Positions 7,595 through 16,008 of a stretch of DNA of 41,468 nucleotides are shown piece by piece. The position numbers were made by a program, and so were the translations under genes. The stretch comes from an uncultured Bacteroidota bacterium (GTDB lineage Bacteria > Bacteroidota > Bacteroidia > Chitinophagales > LD1), in contig CAIOTH010000136.1 in NCBI GenBank assembly GCA_903861145.1, positions 1-41,468 of the forward strand, written 5' to 3'. The notes beneath the pieces are model-generated. The model did not search any database. It was not told the origin of the DNA and saw nothing but the letters and a program-made list of their open reading frames with translations. How positions within the stretch are numbered: position 1 is the stretch's first letter; the number at the start of each line of letters is the position of its first letter.

Positions 7595-10500
7595 TTAATG
7601 CGGCTCACCATTTGATGGCGCTGTGCTATCTACTTTTGGTGTAGCAGGAACTATCGCCGGAATGCTATCCTGTTTGGCAGGGGTAGTTTGCGCCGGCGGT
7701 GTTATGTCTTGCTTTGGAACATCAGGCACTACCGGTTGCGCCGGCGTTGTACTTTCTTGTTTCGGAACATCAGGTGTTTTTTGCTGAACCGGTGGAATGC
7801 TATCCTGTTTTGGCGGTGCGGTTTGTACCGGCGGTGTAACATCCGGTTTAGGCACATCAGGCACCACTTGCGGTGCCGGCGTAACACTTTCAGGTTTTGG
7901 AACATCAGGGGTTACTTGCTGAACAGGAGGCACACTATCCTGCTTAACCGGTGCGGTCTGAGCAGGTGGAGTGTTATCGGGTATTGGAAGATCAGGAGTA
8001 GCCGGCGGCGTTACAGGAACCGTATCCTGTTTTGCCGGGGCAGCTTTTCTATCAGGCGGGGCACCCGACAGCACACTGCCGCCATTCATTTTCAATCGCT
8101 CGGTTTCCCTTATTTGTTGCTCTTCCTTCAATTGCTCTTTATCAGGTTTTGGCAAAGGAACGTCATCATTCTTAGGCTCCTCTGGCTTCTTTCTATCAGG
8201 CGGTGGGCCCGAAAGAATACTGCCACCATTTTGTTTTAATTGCTCAGTCTGATTAATCTCCTGTTGCATTTTATCAGGCTTTCCTAAACTATCAGTTGGC
8301 GGTGTATTCTCTGGTATTGACGAGGTATCGGTAAATACAGGTATCTCCTCCTGCGGTGCCCTTGGCTCCGGTCGCGGGCGGCTAACACCGTTAGCCTTAT
8401 CTTTCATATAATCCACAAAATCCTGCTTGTTCATTGCCGAAGCCGCAGTATACATGTAAAAGGCCTTGCCATCACCTTTTATTCTTCTCTTATCCGGAGC
8501 AAGCGCTTTGAGGTTATTATTAATATCATCGTACGAGGAAAGAACGCTTAATATGCCCGGCCTGTATTCAAAATAAATCCATCCTTTTGTGCCGGTTTGC
8601 AGATATATGGTAAACACGTCATTACCACCTTTGTACTGAACCTCAATATATCCTTCCAGTTTTTTATTAATCACTTTTTTGCCAATCATGGCAACACCTA
8701 TTTTACCTACAGAGCGCAGTGAAATATCATCTGGGTCAAAAACAAAGTTCACATCGGTAAATACAAGATTCTCTTTAATTGCTTTAGGGCGTTTTAAGAA
8801 TGCACCCGTCTTATCAAAATCATCCAGCATTTTTCGGTCGTCATCTTCATCGGCCAGGGCATGTATGGCTTTTCTCTGCTTATCGTTATCATAACTAATA
8901 TCGGGTTGGTCGGCGTTATCGCCTACCATGTAAAACTCAAACCTGTCCTGCATCTTATCACCCATTTGCGCATCGATAGCTAACGACAAATTGAGTTTAT
9001 ATTTGCCAGTATCCAACTTTACTTCCGCATTACCGCCGGCGGCGGTTTTTATAACGCCGAATTTTGTGCCCAATTCAAATTTGCCTTCGGCTTTTACTGT
9101 TCCTTTTTTATCATCATAACGCATTACGTTACCTGATTTGGATTTATCTTTTATCCGGTCCTCATTTCCAAATAAATACTCACCGGTTGCGGATTGCGTA
9201 ACTATACCCGAAGTTTTAAAAATGGATATGTCGTTATTATCTTTTTTAGGCGACAATAAGGTGGTATACATTAATGGCGCATCGGGCAATGGACTAAGGT
9301 TTATAGCCGCACTCAACAAGTTGTTATTGTTATCAGCAGTTTTTTCATTGTATTTAAGCGCCAGTGTGCTAGGGTCAACATCCTGGTTGATAAAGAATGC
9401 CGATGTAGCAGCCTTAGGATTTGTAAGGCTAATTTTGGCATAGCCTTTAAAGGTTACCGCAGGATTGCTCGATAAAATACTGGCCTCGCCATTAAAACCA
9501 ACATTAGGGTATAAAACAAATTGTTGCTTTTGATCAATATTTGTTTTTGCCACAAGTGTAAACAGATCGTGGGCCTTGCGGTTTTTGCCTTCGGTTGACT
9601 TTTTGCTCGAAATATCACCAAAGCTGATAACCTCTTTTATGTCTTTGGTGGTATAATGGTAATTACCCATTGCCTTCAGTTCTTCTTTGCTGTATATATC
9701 CACAACTGCACTATCGAACCTATGGAACCGCGTAATAGTATCGGCATAAATTATGGCATTACGCAGCTGATGCATTTTTGCTTCTCCTTCAATAACCACT
9801 ACACCGCTATCGGGTACAATGCTGGCATCAGCTACCCGTATTTCCGGTATCTGCTCAATGCGCAGTACAGAAGTTACAAGATTGTAAGTTGCGCGTTTGC
9901 CTAAAAACCTCAAGCCTTTCTGGTCTGGCCGCGTAGAATTGAAATATGCACCCTGCCCTTGCGCCGGTGCTTTAAAGTCAAGTATCTTTTCGTCCATAAA
10001 CCATTTAAACTCGTTAATGGCCGTGTTGTACTGGTTATATGAAAAGTCGGTTGGGATGTTTATCTGGTTAGATTTAAAATCGCCGATACGGGTTTTGAAA
10101 TCAACCTTAGCCGATACATTTGGTGTTTTGAATGAAACCTTATCCCCGGTTGTTTTGATATTGAGCGATGCCGTATCTGAGCTCAAATCCATTGTTCGTA
10201 AACTAATATCCTTGCTGGTTAAGGTTGCCTGGTCCCAATCGAGTGTACCGCTTCCTTTTAAGCCCACACCGGTCAATAACAGATTTCCCCTAAAACTTGT
10301 AAGAGAATCATCATACATGGCAAAGGGGTGCTCCTTATTAGTCATTAATACGTGCATGCTATCTGAAACCGGTTTCCAGAACACGATATCTTCCGTACCT
10401 ACAACGTGCGGAGTTTTTACCCCGGTAAACGTTTTAGTCAAAGTAAATGTGTCAGTCGTGCCCCGCATAGAATCAGGATACAAGTGCACATCGTGAGTAG

Positions 10501-12874
10501 TAAAATCTGCGGTACTGTGGGTAATACGCCCATCGCCCGATAAACCACTATAATTAAGCTCGTATTTACCGTAATATTTTCCTTTCCCTTTGTACAAATC
10601 AAAGCCGTTTGGTGGTGATTCAGATTTGTACCCTAAAGACTCATCAGTTTGCAGTTGCACGCTATCCTTCACATCAGGGAAAATGCCGCCAGATACCAAG
10701 GTCCCTTTCCAATTAATAATGCTTGTGCTGAAATTATCGAGGCTATCCAGTTTAAACGGCTCTAACTCAAAAAAGAAATTCTTCCGGCCATAAGCGCCTT
10801 TAGCAATAGCCGGGTCATCATAATAGATGTACGATTTCTCGCGGCTGTACAGTTTCGGAAATTGTGGTAAGCGCCTTCTACCTGATTTGTTAAGCGGGGC
10901 ATCTACCTCCAACAAACCTTTTATACCCTCAACTTTCGATTTCATGGGCTTCAAAATTGGCTCGCCATATTTATCAACCTTGTTGCTATCGGGTATATTA
11001 ATGCGCATTGTATCAACCTTGTTAAGGTCAACAGTAAAAGGGGCATATTGAAACTTAAATTTTTCGCCAATAAAATCCATGCGCCCGGCATACACCAAAC
11101 CATCAAACAACATTCCTCTGTCTTTTTGCAGGCTTATGCTGTAGTTTTTGGGACGGAAATAGACATAGGCGGTATCACTGATGGGTACTTCAAACACACC
11201 TTTCAGATTAATGCTGCTGCTCTTTAAATCAATATTATCATTACCCGATTGCGGGGCCGAGCGCATTGTTATAATATCGAAATCTATTTTTCGGCCTTTT
11301 GCCAAAACGTAATTAATGGTCTTGTCTTTAACGGTAACAATCCCCTGGTCTTCGTTGTAAAGAATGAACCCATCGCCTAGTAATTCGTAGAGCAACGATT
11401 TTACTTCACCCTCTTTTAACTTGGGGTCGAGAGCGCGCGCAAAATCGCTTGCGCTAACATCGCGCGAACCGGATTTTTCAACCAGGTGTTTTAATGCCGC
11501 AAGAGGCTCATAACTGGCCAACCCCTGGATTTTATGCATCAACTCACGATTAAAATAGTTGACAGACTCATAAACACCAGGCTTTTTACCAACGCCCGAA
11601 AGTATTTTTAAGTTGAGTACAGAGGAATCAAGGTTCCAGAATATAGCGTCAGTTTGAAACTCATCGTTGTGGTATGAATCGGTGAACTTGGCCTGGCCTA
11701 TACCGGTTTCGCCCCGCAATAAACGCATTTCGCGCTTTTGAACTTTATAGATAAGGTTGAGCTGTGGATGGTAAATAGAGTCTTCGCCAAAATATATAGA
11801 AACCTCTGCTTTATCAGCGCTTAGCTCCTGTCCTCTTCTAATGGTAAGACTTTGAGATTTAGCTGAAAGGATTTTCGTTTTCCCGTCTTTTGCATAAAAT
11901 ATAAGTTCGGCCCTGTTCTCCGCTGTACCGTAGCCCAATACTTTTGAACCGTGCAATGAAAACCCACCGGTATAAACAACGTTAGGGGCAATATCCTTCA
12001 TGGTCATTCCCACAGCGTATGATTCAAACCGCGGATAAGTCATTGTGTTAGAATCTGCACTGGAAACCATTTTGTCTGTCATTTTACCCTGTAGCGGGTG
12101 CTTAAAATACTCAGGATAACTAAAGAAAACAGTGTCTACTGAATAGCTGAAATTGGACGTATTGATAGTATAATCTTTGAAAATACAGAACACCTTGTTA
12201 GCATCGAAACCTGCCCGGCTCCAATCTACCCTGCCCGATTTACCTAACCATTTTGTTTCGAGAGGATAATACTTGCCAGCGGTTTGTTTAATTGACAAGG
12301 TATCGCCCTTAATACAGCCTAGCAATGTTGTGGTGGGAATAGTAAGTACTGGTTTATTATCCTCGTATCCGAAACTATAGGCATCAGTTTCTACCTTCCA
12401 TGTTTTGGCGGCGGTACTACTTAAAGCTTTCTCCAGAAAGAAGTCCTTTGAAAATTCAATAAACTTCGAAAAATTGCTGTTGTCACCTTTCTTTTCGTCC
12501 GGTATAATGTTATCAATTATACCGCTCCACTCTACAAACTGCGCATCACTTTTACCACTATTTGCAGCGTTCATTATGCTGGTTAAATAATGGTTGAAGT
12601 AGGGATAGGGCGACATAGATTTAGCTATCATCAGATTAGATGTAGGCACTATTTTATCAAGCCAGGCTGAGTTTATTTTACCGTCTTTAACCATTTTGGC
12701 AAACTGCTCCATGGTTTTAACATTGGCTTCCATTTTACCGGCGGTCATGTGCTGCTCCAGCTCCTTCATAAACTTATCGTGCTCGATAGAAAAGGACATG
12801 ATTTGCGCGTTAGAAAACGTAAACGCAAAAAGACTGATGATTACAAAACAAAGTTTCCTCATGGATTCTCTCAT
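7595..12874 (-). CDS. giant exported protein, unknown function, Pro-rich repeat tail
   Basis: This is a 1,759-residue protein that I cannot assign to a named family. The N terminus is a signal peptide (MRKLCFVIISLFAF and onwards, cleavage near SNAQ). ATG 12874 and ATG 12862 are both possible starts. After a short helical region (to about residue 200) the next ~1,280 residues are rich in short polar/hydrophobic alternations, DTF/DTMR-type turns and Gly, consistent with a long beta-structured periplasmic or surface protein. From about residue 1490 the chain becomes Pro/Gln/Lys/Asp-rich, with a duplicated NGGSxLSGxPPDRK segment and 45-residue repeats. No catalytic motif or sorting domain was seen. 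It is the last gene of a run with tpiA and prmA, and starts 3 bp after the prmA stop. Confidence 0.8.
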   Translation of the reverse strand: MRESMRKLCFVIISLFAFTFSNAQIMSFSIEHDKFMKELEQHMTAGKMEANVKTMEQFAKMVKDGKINSAWLDKIVPTSNLMIAKSMSPYPYFNHYLTSIMNAANSGKSDAQFVEWSGIIDNIIPDEKKGDNSNFSKFIEFSKDFFLEKALSSTAAKTWKVETDAYSFGYEDNKPVLTIPTTTLLGCIKGDTLSIKQTAGKYYPLETKWLGKSGRVDWSRAGFDANKVFCIFKDYTINTSNFSYSVDTVFFSYPEYFKHPLQGKMTDKMVSSADSNTMTYPRFESYAVGMTMKDIAPNVVYTGGFSLHGSKVLGYGTAENRAELIFYAKDGKTKILSAKSQSLTIRRGQELSADKAEVSIYFGEDSIYHPQLNLIYKVQKREMRLLRGETGIGQAKFTDSYHNDEFQTDAIFWNLDSSVLNLKILSGVGKKPGVYESVNYFNRELMHKIQGLASYEPLAALKHLVEKSGSRDVSASDFARALDPKLKEGEVKSLLYELLGDGFILYNEDQGIVTVKDKTINYVLAKGRKIDFDIITMRSAPQSGNDNIDLKSSSINLKGVFEVPISDTAYVYFRPKNYSISLQKDRGMLFDGLVYAGRMDFIGEKFKFQYAPFTVDLNKVDTMRINIPDSNKVDKYGEPILKPMKSKVEGIKGLLEVDAPLNKSGRRRLPQFPKLYSREKSYIYYDDPAIAKGAYGRKNFFFELEPFKLDSLDNFSTSIINWKGTLVSGGIFPDVKDSVQLQTDESLGYKSESPPNGFDLYKGKGKYYGKYELNYSGLSGDGRITHSTADFTTHDVHLYPDSMRGTTDTFTLTKTFTGVKTPHVVGTEDIVFWKPVSDSMHVLMTNKEHPFAMYDDSLTSFRGNLLLTGVGLKGSGTLDWDQATLTSKDISLRTMDLSSDTASLNIKTTGDKVSFKTPNVSAKVDFKTRIGDFKSNQINIPTDFSYNQYNTAINEFKWFMDEKILDFKAPAQGQGAYFNSTRPDQKGLRFLGKRATYNLVTSVLRIEQIPEIRVADASIVPDSGVVVIEGEAKMHQLRNAIIYADTITRFHRFDSAVVDIYSKEELKAMGNYHYTTKDIKEVISFGDISSKKSTEGKNRKAHDLFTLVAKTNIDQKQQFVLYPNVGFNGEASILSSNPAVTFKGYAKISLTNPKAATSAFFINQDVDPSTLALKYNEKTADNNNNLLSAAINLSPLPDAPLMYTTLLSPKKDNNDISIFKTSGIVTQSATGEYLFGNEDRIKDKSKSGNVMRYDDKKGTVKAEGKFELGTKFGVIKTAAGGNAEVKLDTGKYKLNLSLAIDAQMGDKMQDRFEFYMVGDNADQPDISYDNDKQRKAIHALADEDDDRKMLDDFDKTGAFLKRPKAIKENLVFTDVNFVFDPDDISLRSVGKIGVAMIGKKVINKKLEGYIEVQYKGGNDVFTIYLQTGTKGWIYFEYRPGILSVLSSYDDINNNLKALAPDKRRIKGDGKAFYMYTAASAMNKQDFVDYMKDKANGVSRPRPEPRAPQEEIPVFTDTSSIPENTPPTDSLGKPDKMQQEINQTEQLKQNGGSILSGPPPDRKKPEEPKNDDVPLPKPDKEQLKEEQQIRETERLKMNGGSVLSGAPPDRKAAPAKQDTVPVTPPATPDLPIPDNTPPAQTAPVKQDSVPPVQQVTPDVPKPESVTPAPQVVPDVPKPDVTPPVQTAPPKQDSIPPVQQKTPDVPKQESTTPAQPVVPDVPKQDITPPAQTTPAKQDSIPAIVPATPKVDSTAPSNGEPH
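7659..7985 (-). repeat. 135-bp in-frame tandem repeats in giant gene
   Basis: Units beginning at 7659, 7794 and 7929 are spaced exactly 135 bp. The first two start with GGAATGCTATCC and the third with GGCACACTATCC. They encode 45-residue Pro-rich units of the type PPVQTAPPKQDSIPPVQQ followed by TPDVPKQES and VVPDVPKQD. Two units are complete and the third is partial and more diverged. The period is a multiple of three, so changes in copy number would keep the reading frame. Confidence 0.9.
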
Positions 12875-12877
12875 ATT

Positions 12878-13702
12878 TTAAGTGTGTTGAAACGAGATGG
12901 CCAGCCATCCATTATTTTTCAATTTATCCTTTACCTTCAACCTGCAGCCTGCGGCGCAATTGATAATGTCATTTTCATCATTTAGCAAAATACCGCTTAC
13001 AATTAAAACTCCATCAGCTTGTAAAAGGCGTTTCCAATATGCAAGGTTTTTAAGAATTACATTGCGATTGATATTAGCTAATACCAAGTCAAATTTTTTG
13101 TTAAAAACAAAGGTATCATCACCTCGTATCGCCTCAATAGTAACGCAATGATTACGTTCTATATTCTCGATACAATTGTTATAGGCCCATTCTTCGTTAT
13201 CAATAGCCGTTACACTTAAGGCTTTTAACTTCTCGGCTAATATCGCTAATACACCGGTTCCACTCCCAAAATCGAGCACAGTTTTGCCAGCAATATCCTC
13301 CGTAAGCATCAGCGAAATCATTGAAGCGGTGGTGGCATGGTGCCCGGTGCCAAAACTCATTTTGGGTTCAATAATAATTTCAAACTCTGCGCTAATTGGT
13401 TGATGAAAGGGTGCCCTTATAGCAACCTTATCAGCAATTACAACCGGTTCAAAATTCTTCTCCCATTCCTCGTTCCAATTTTTATTCTCCAGTTGGTAAG
13501 ATGTAAATCCTATATGGCTGAACTCATTATCATTTAAAATGCCTTTTACCTTGGCATCATCCACCTTACCCACCGGCACAAAACCCTTTAAAGAATCGTT
13601 GGTTTCTTCATAACCGTCAAAATCGAAATCGGTAAGGATAGATACCAGCCAATCGCGCTCTATCTCGTCTTTTGTAAAAAACTCGTATACGGTATAGTTC
13701 AT
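12878..13702 (-). CDS. prmA: ribosomal protein L11 methyltransferase PrmA
   Basis: PrmA trimethylates ribosomal protein L11 using S-adenosylmethionine. The 274-residue product has the family segment PKMSFGTGHHATT (residues 113-125), the SAM motif VLDFGSGTGVLAI (residues 142-154) and LVLANINRNV (residues 207-216), where the NxN loop is typical of PrmA. The N-terminal substrate-binding half is present but divergent. ATG 13702 overlaps the end of tpiA by 4 bp, and the giant exported-protein gene begins 3 bp downstream, so the three are almost certainly co-transcribed although their roles look unrelated. Confidence 0.93.
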   Translation of the reverse strand: MNYTVYEFFTKDEIERDWLVSILTDFDFDGYEETNDSLKGFVPVGKVDDAKVKGILNDNEFSHIGFTSYQLENKNWNEEWEKNFEPVVIADKVAIRAPFHQPISAEFEIIIEPKMSFGTGHHATTASMISLMLTEDIAGKTVLDFGSGTGVLAILAEKLKALSVTAIDNEEWAYNNCIENIERNHCVTIEAIRGDDTFVFNKKFDLVLANINRNVILKNLAYWKRLLQADGVLIVSGILLNDENDIINCAAGCRLKVKDKLKNNGWLAISFQHT

Positions 13703-14448
13703 TTTGCGGCGGCTGTTATTGCAATAAAATCTTTTGACCTTAAGGATGATCCGCCAACCAAACTTCCATCAACATCGGGACAGCCAAATAATTCATTAAT
13801 ATTAGCGGGGTTGCAGCTTCCGCCATAAATAATGCGCATTTGCAGTGCAATAGGGTGTTTGTCTGCCAATTCTTTGCGTATAAAGGCGTGCATCTCCTGC
13901 GCCTGCTCGGGCGTGGCATTTAAACCCGTACCAATGGCCCAAATAGGTTCATAGGCAATGGTAATGTTTGCAAAGTCCTTCGCAGTTAAACCGAAAAGGC
14001 TTTCCTGTAGCTGCTTTAACACATATTCTTTTTGTTTGCCCGCTTCGCGCACATCTAACGGTTCTCCACAACAAAAAATAGGCTTAAGTCCATACTTTAA
14101 GGCTATCTCAAGCTTCTGCCTTAAAACGTTATGATTTTCACCAAAGTGCTCACGCCTTTCGGAGTGGCCGATGATAATGTACTCCACACCCGCACCTTTT
14201 AATTGCTTAGCTGAAACCTCGCCTGTGTAAGCACCATTTTCGTAAATGCTACAATTTTGCGCACCTAAATGTATACCGGTGGCATAAACAATGTGCTTTA
14301 CATCGGCTATAAAAAGAAAAGAAGGAATAAGCAATACATCGCAATTAAAAGAACCGCGTGCGGCCTTTATGTCGTTCGCTAAGTGTATGGCCTCGTTTAT
14401 TTCGAGGTTCATTTTCCAGTTGCCGGCAACTAATTTTTTTCGTTTCAT
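13699..14448 (-). CDS. tpiA: triose-phosphate isomerase TpiA
   Basis: TpiA interconverts dihydroxyacetone phosphate and glyceraldehyde 3-phosphate in glycolysis. With ATG 14448 the product has 249 residues, the usual length. Catalytic residues are all visible: Asn10 and Lys12 in AGNWKMN, His95 in IIIGHSERR, and Glu167 in IAYEPIWAIGTG, the last directly before the mobile loop. The phosphate-binding segments IIYGGSCNP and DGSLVGGSSL close the C terminus. A TTG at 14457 is less likely as start. The stop overlaps the prmA start by 4 bp. Confidence 0.97.
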   Translation of the reverse strand: MKRKKLVAGNWKMNLEINEAIHLANDIKAARGSFNCDVLLIPSFLFIADVKHIVYATGIHLGAQNCSIYENGAYTGEVSAKQLKGAGVEYIIIGHSERREHFGENHNVLRQKLEIALKYGLKPIFCCGEPLDVREAGKQKEYVLKQLQESLFGLTAKDFANITIAYEPIWAIGTGLNATPEQAQEMHAFIRKELADKHPIALQMRIIYGGSCNPANINELFGCPDVDGSLVGGSSLRSKDFIAITAAAK

Positions 14449-14496
14449 CTGTTTCAATTAAAGTAAACCAAAATCCAACTTGAGTTTCGGGGGGAA

Positions 14497-15696
14497 TTAT
14501 GATTTTCTGTATTTCGCGTCTCGCTCAAAAACTGTTCTTAAAATTTTTACATCTGCTTCACTAGGTTTTAACCCTCTCCTTTCCATCATCCGGGTAGCAA
14601 CCTCCAGCGATTTATCGAAACTAAACGTTCTTAGCCACTGTGCCCCGCCCCAACTGAATGAAGGAATAAATTTGGGTGGGAAATCGCCACCAAAAATATT
14701 GGCCGAAACACCCACCACCGTGCCGGTATTAAACATAGTATTTATGCCGCACTTAGAATGGTCGCCCATTACAAGGCCGCAAAAAACCAGCCCGGTATCA
14801 ACCGATTTACCTTCCCTGTAACTAAATACATCTACATTACCATAGTTATTTTTGAGGTTACTATTATTAGTATCGGCACCCAGATTACACCACTCGCCAA
14901 TTACCGAATTTCCTAAAAAACCATCGTGAGCTTTATTGCTATACCCAAAAAAGATAACGTTGTTTAGCTCGCCACCGGCTTTACAGTGAGGCCCAAGGGT
15001 GGTTGGCCCATAAACCTTTGCAGCCATTTTAAGCGCTGCGTGTTCACACAGTGCCAACGGGCCGCGCACAACGCTTCCCTCCATAATTTCAGCCTCGTGC
15101 CCAACATAGATTGGGCCTGAGGAGGAGTTCAATATGCTGGCCTCTACTTTGGCGCCTGGTTCAATAAAAATGTTTTCAAGGGGCCCAATTAACTTATTGG
15201 TGACACTAAGGGGTTCTGACTTTCTACCCCGGGTGATTAATTCAAAATCGGATTGCAACGCTTCACCATTCAATTTGAATATATCCCAGGTGTGGGCGAT
15301 GCTGACAAAGCCATGAGCATAGTTTACCGGCGTAAAGCTTTTAGCAATTGCCTCAAAGTTTTCATAATTAAGGTGGCCCTTTTCTGTTTTAAATGCAATT
15401 AACAAACCATTGGCCATAAGCGATTGTAAAGCACCTAGTTGTTTTATGGATGAAATCAACCTTTCATCAGGCAAAACTGCTCCATTAACATACAACCCGG
15501 GAGCGGCATCCCCACATGCTTCGAATTTTTCGGCCAGGTAATTCTCAGTAAGTGTAAAAGACTTTTGCCCCAATAACCTTTCCCATTTTTCTCTTATCGT
15601 CAATATCCCCAACCTGATGTCTGCAACCGGTCGGGTAAATGTTAAAGGCAATAAATTCTCGCGGTTCTTGTGGCAATCGAACAGGATCAGATTCAC
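14497..15696 (-). CDS. GlmU-type sugar nucleotidyltransferase (alternative Bacteroidota form)
   Basis: With GTG 15696 as start this is a 399-residue protein of the Bacteroidota-type putative UDP-GlcNAc pyrophosphorylase / glucosamine-1-phosphate acetyltransferase family (the TIGR03991 type, as I recall). The diagnostic N terminus is NLILFDCHKNRENLLPLTFT followed by RPVADIRLGILTIREKW. The C-terminal half is a left-handed beta helix with hexapeptide-like repeats (GPIYVGHEAEIMEGSVVRGP and onwards). A TTG at 15729 would add 11 residues; GTG fits the family start better. The exact reaction is inferred from the family; separate domains for uridylation and acetylation are plausible. It lies 48 bp upstream of tpiA on the same strand. 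Confidence 0.85.
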   Translation of the reverse strand: MNLILFDCHKNRENLLPLTFTRPVADIRLGILTIREKWERLLGQKSFTLTENYLAEKFEACGDAAPGLYVNGAVLPDERLISSIKQLGALQSLMANGLLIAFKTEKGHLNYENFEAIAKSFTPVNYAHGFVSIAHTWDIFKLNGEALQSDFELITRGRKSEPLSVTNKLIGPLENIFIEPGAKVEASILNSSSGPIYVGHEAEIMEGSVVRGPLALCEHAALKMAAKVYGPTTLGPHCKAGGELNNVIFFGYSNKAHDGFLGNSVIGEWCNLGADTNNSNLKNNYGNVDVFSYREGKSVDTGLVFCGLVMGDHSKCGINTMFNTGTVVGVSANIFGGDFPPKFIPSFSWGGAQWLRTFSFDKSLEVATRMMERRGLKPSEADVKILRTVFERDAKYRKS

Positions 15697-16008
15697 AAAG
15701 GGTATTTTATGTTGGGCTAAAAATAACAAAATGCGGGGGGAAGCAAAGCCGCTTAATTAACGTATGACTAAAGGGATGTAAAAGCTTAATCTCATTATCA
15801 TTAAATACAATTCGCCGGAATAATCACAATTTCGGGAAAGCGATACAATATACTGATAATCAACTTAAATAATCGTTTGCTTTTCCCTACTTTCATTCCA
15901 TGATTAAATTCATCTTATCAACTAAAATTTCATTTCTACATTGGACTTTTTAAAAATCATTTTAAGCCATTAACCGGCAAGCAATCATTATTTGCCGTTG
16001 TAGCCTTT
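15697..16008. other. divergent intergenic region with small hairpin
   Basis: This 312-bp A+T-rich gap separates the GlmU-like gene from the histidine kinase gene and should carry both promoters. The only structure I find is an inverted repeat with arms CGGCAA (15975-15980) and TTGCCG (15992-15997), 11-base loop, ending 11 bp before the kinase ATG. In mRNA it could affect translation initiation. There is no run of T after it, so it is not a terminator. No open reading frame of interest is present. Confidence 0.4.

Noticed and set aside
7659-7985. Regularly spaced repeats considered as a CRISPR-like array
   Set aside because: The 135-bp period has no unique spacers and keeps the reading frame of the giant gene, so these are protein repeats.
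7688-10496. Several long plus-strand open frames opposite the giant gene
   Set aside because: They are antisense shadows of a well-supported coding frame. Their translations are low-complexity (Arg/Cys/Phe-rich in the repeat tail) and show no domain, signal or start context.
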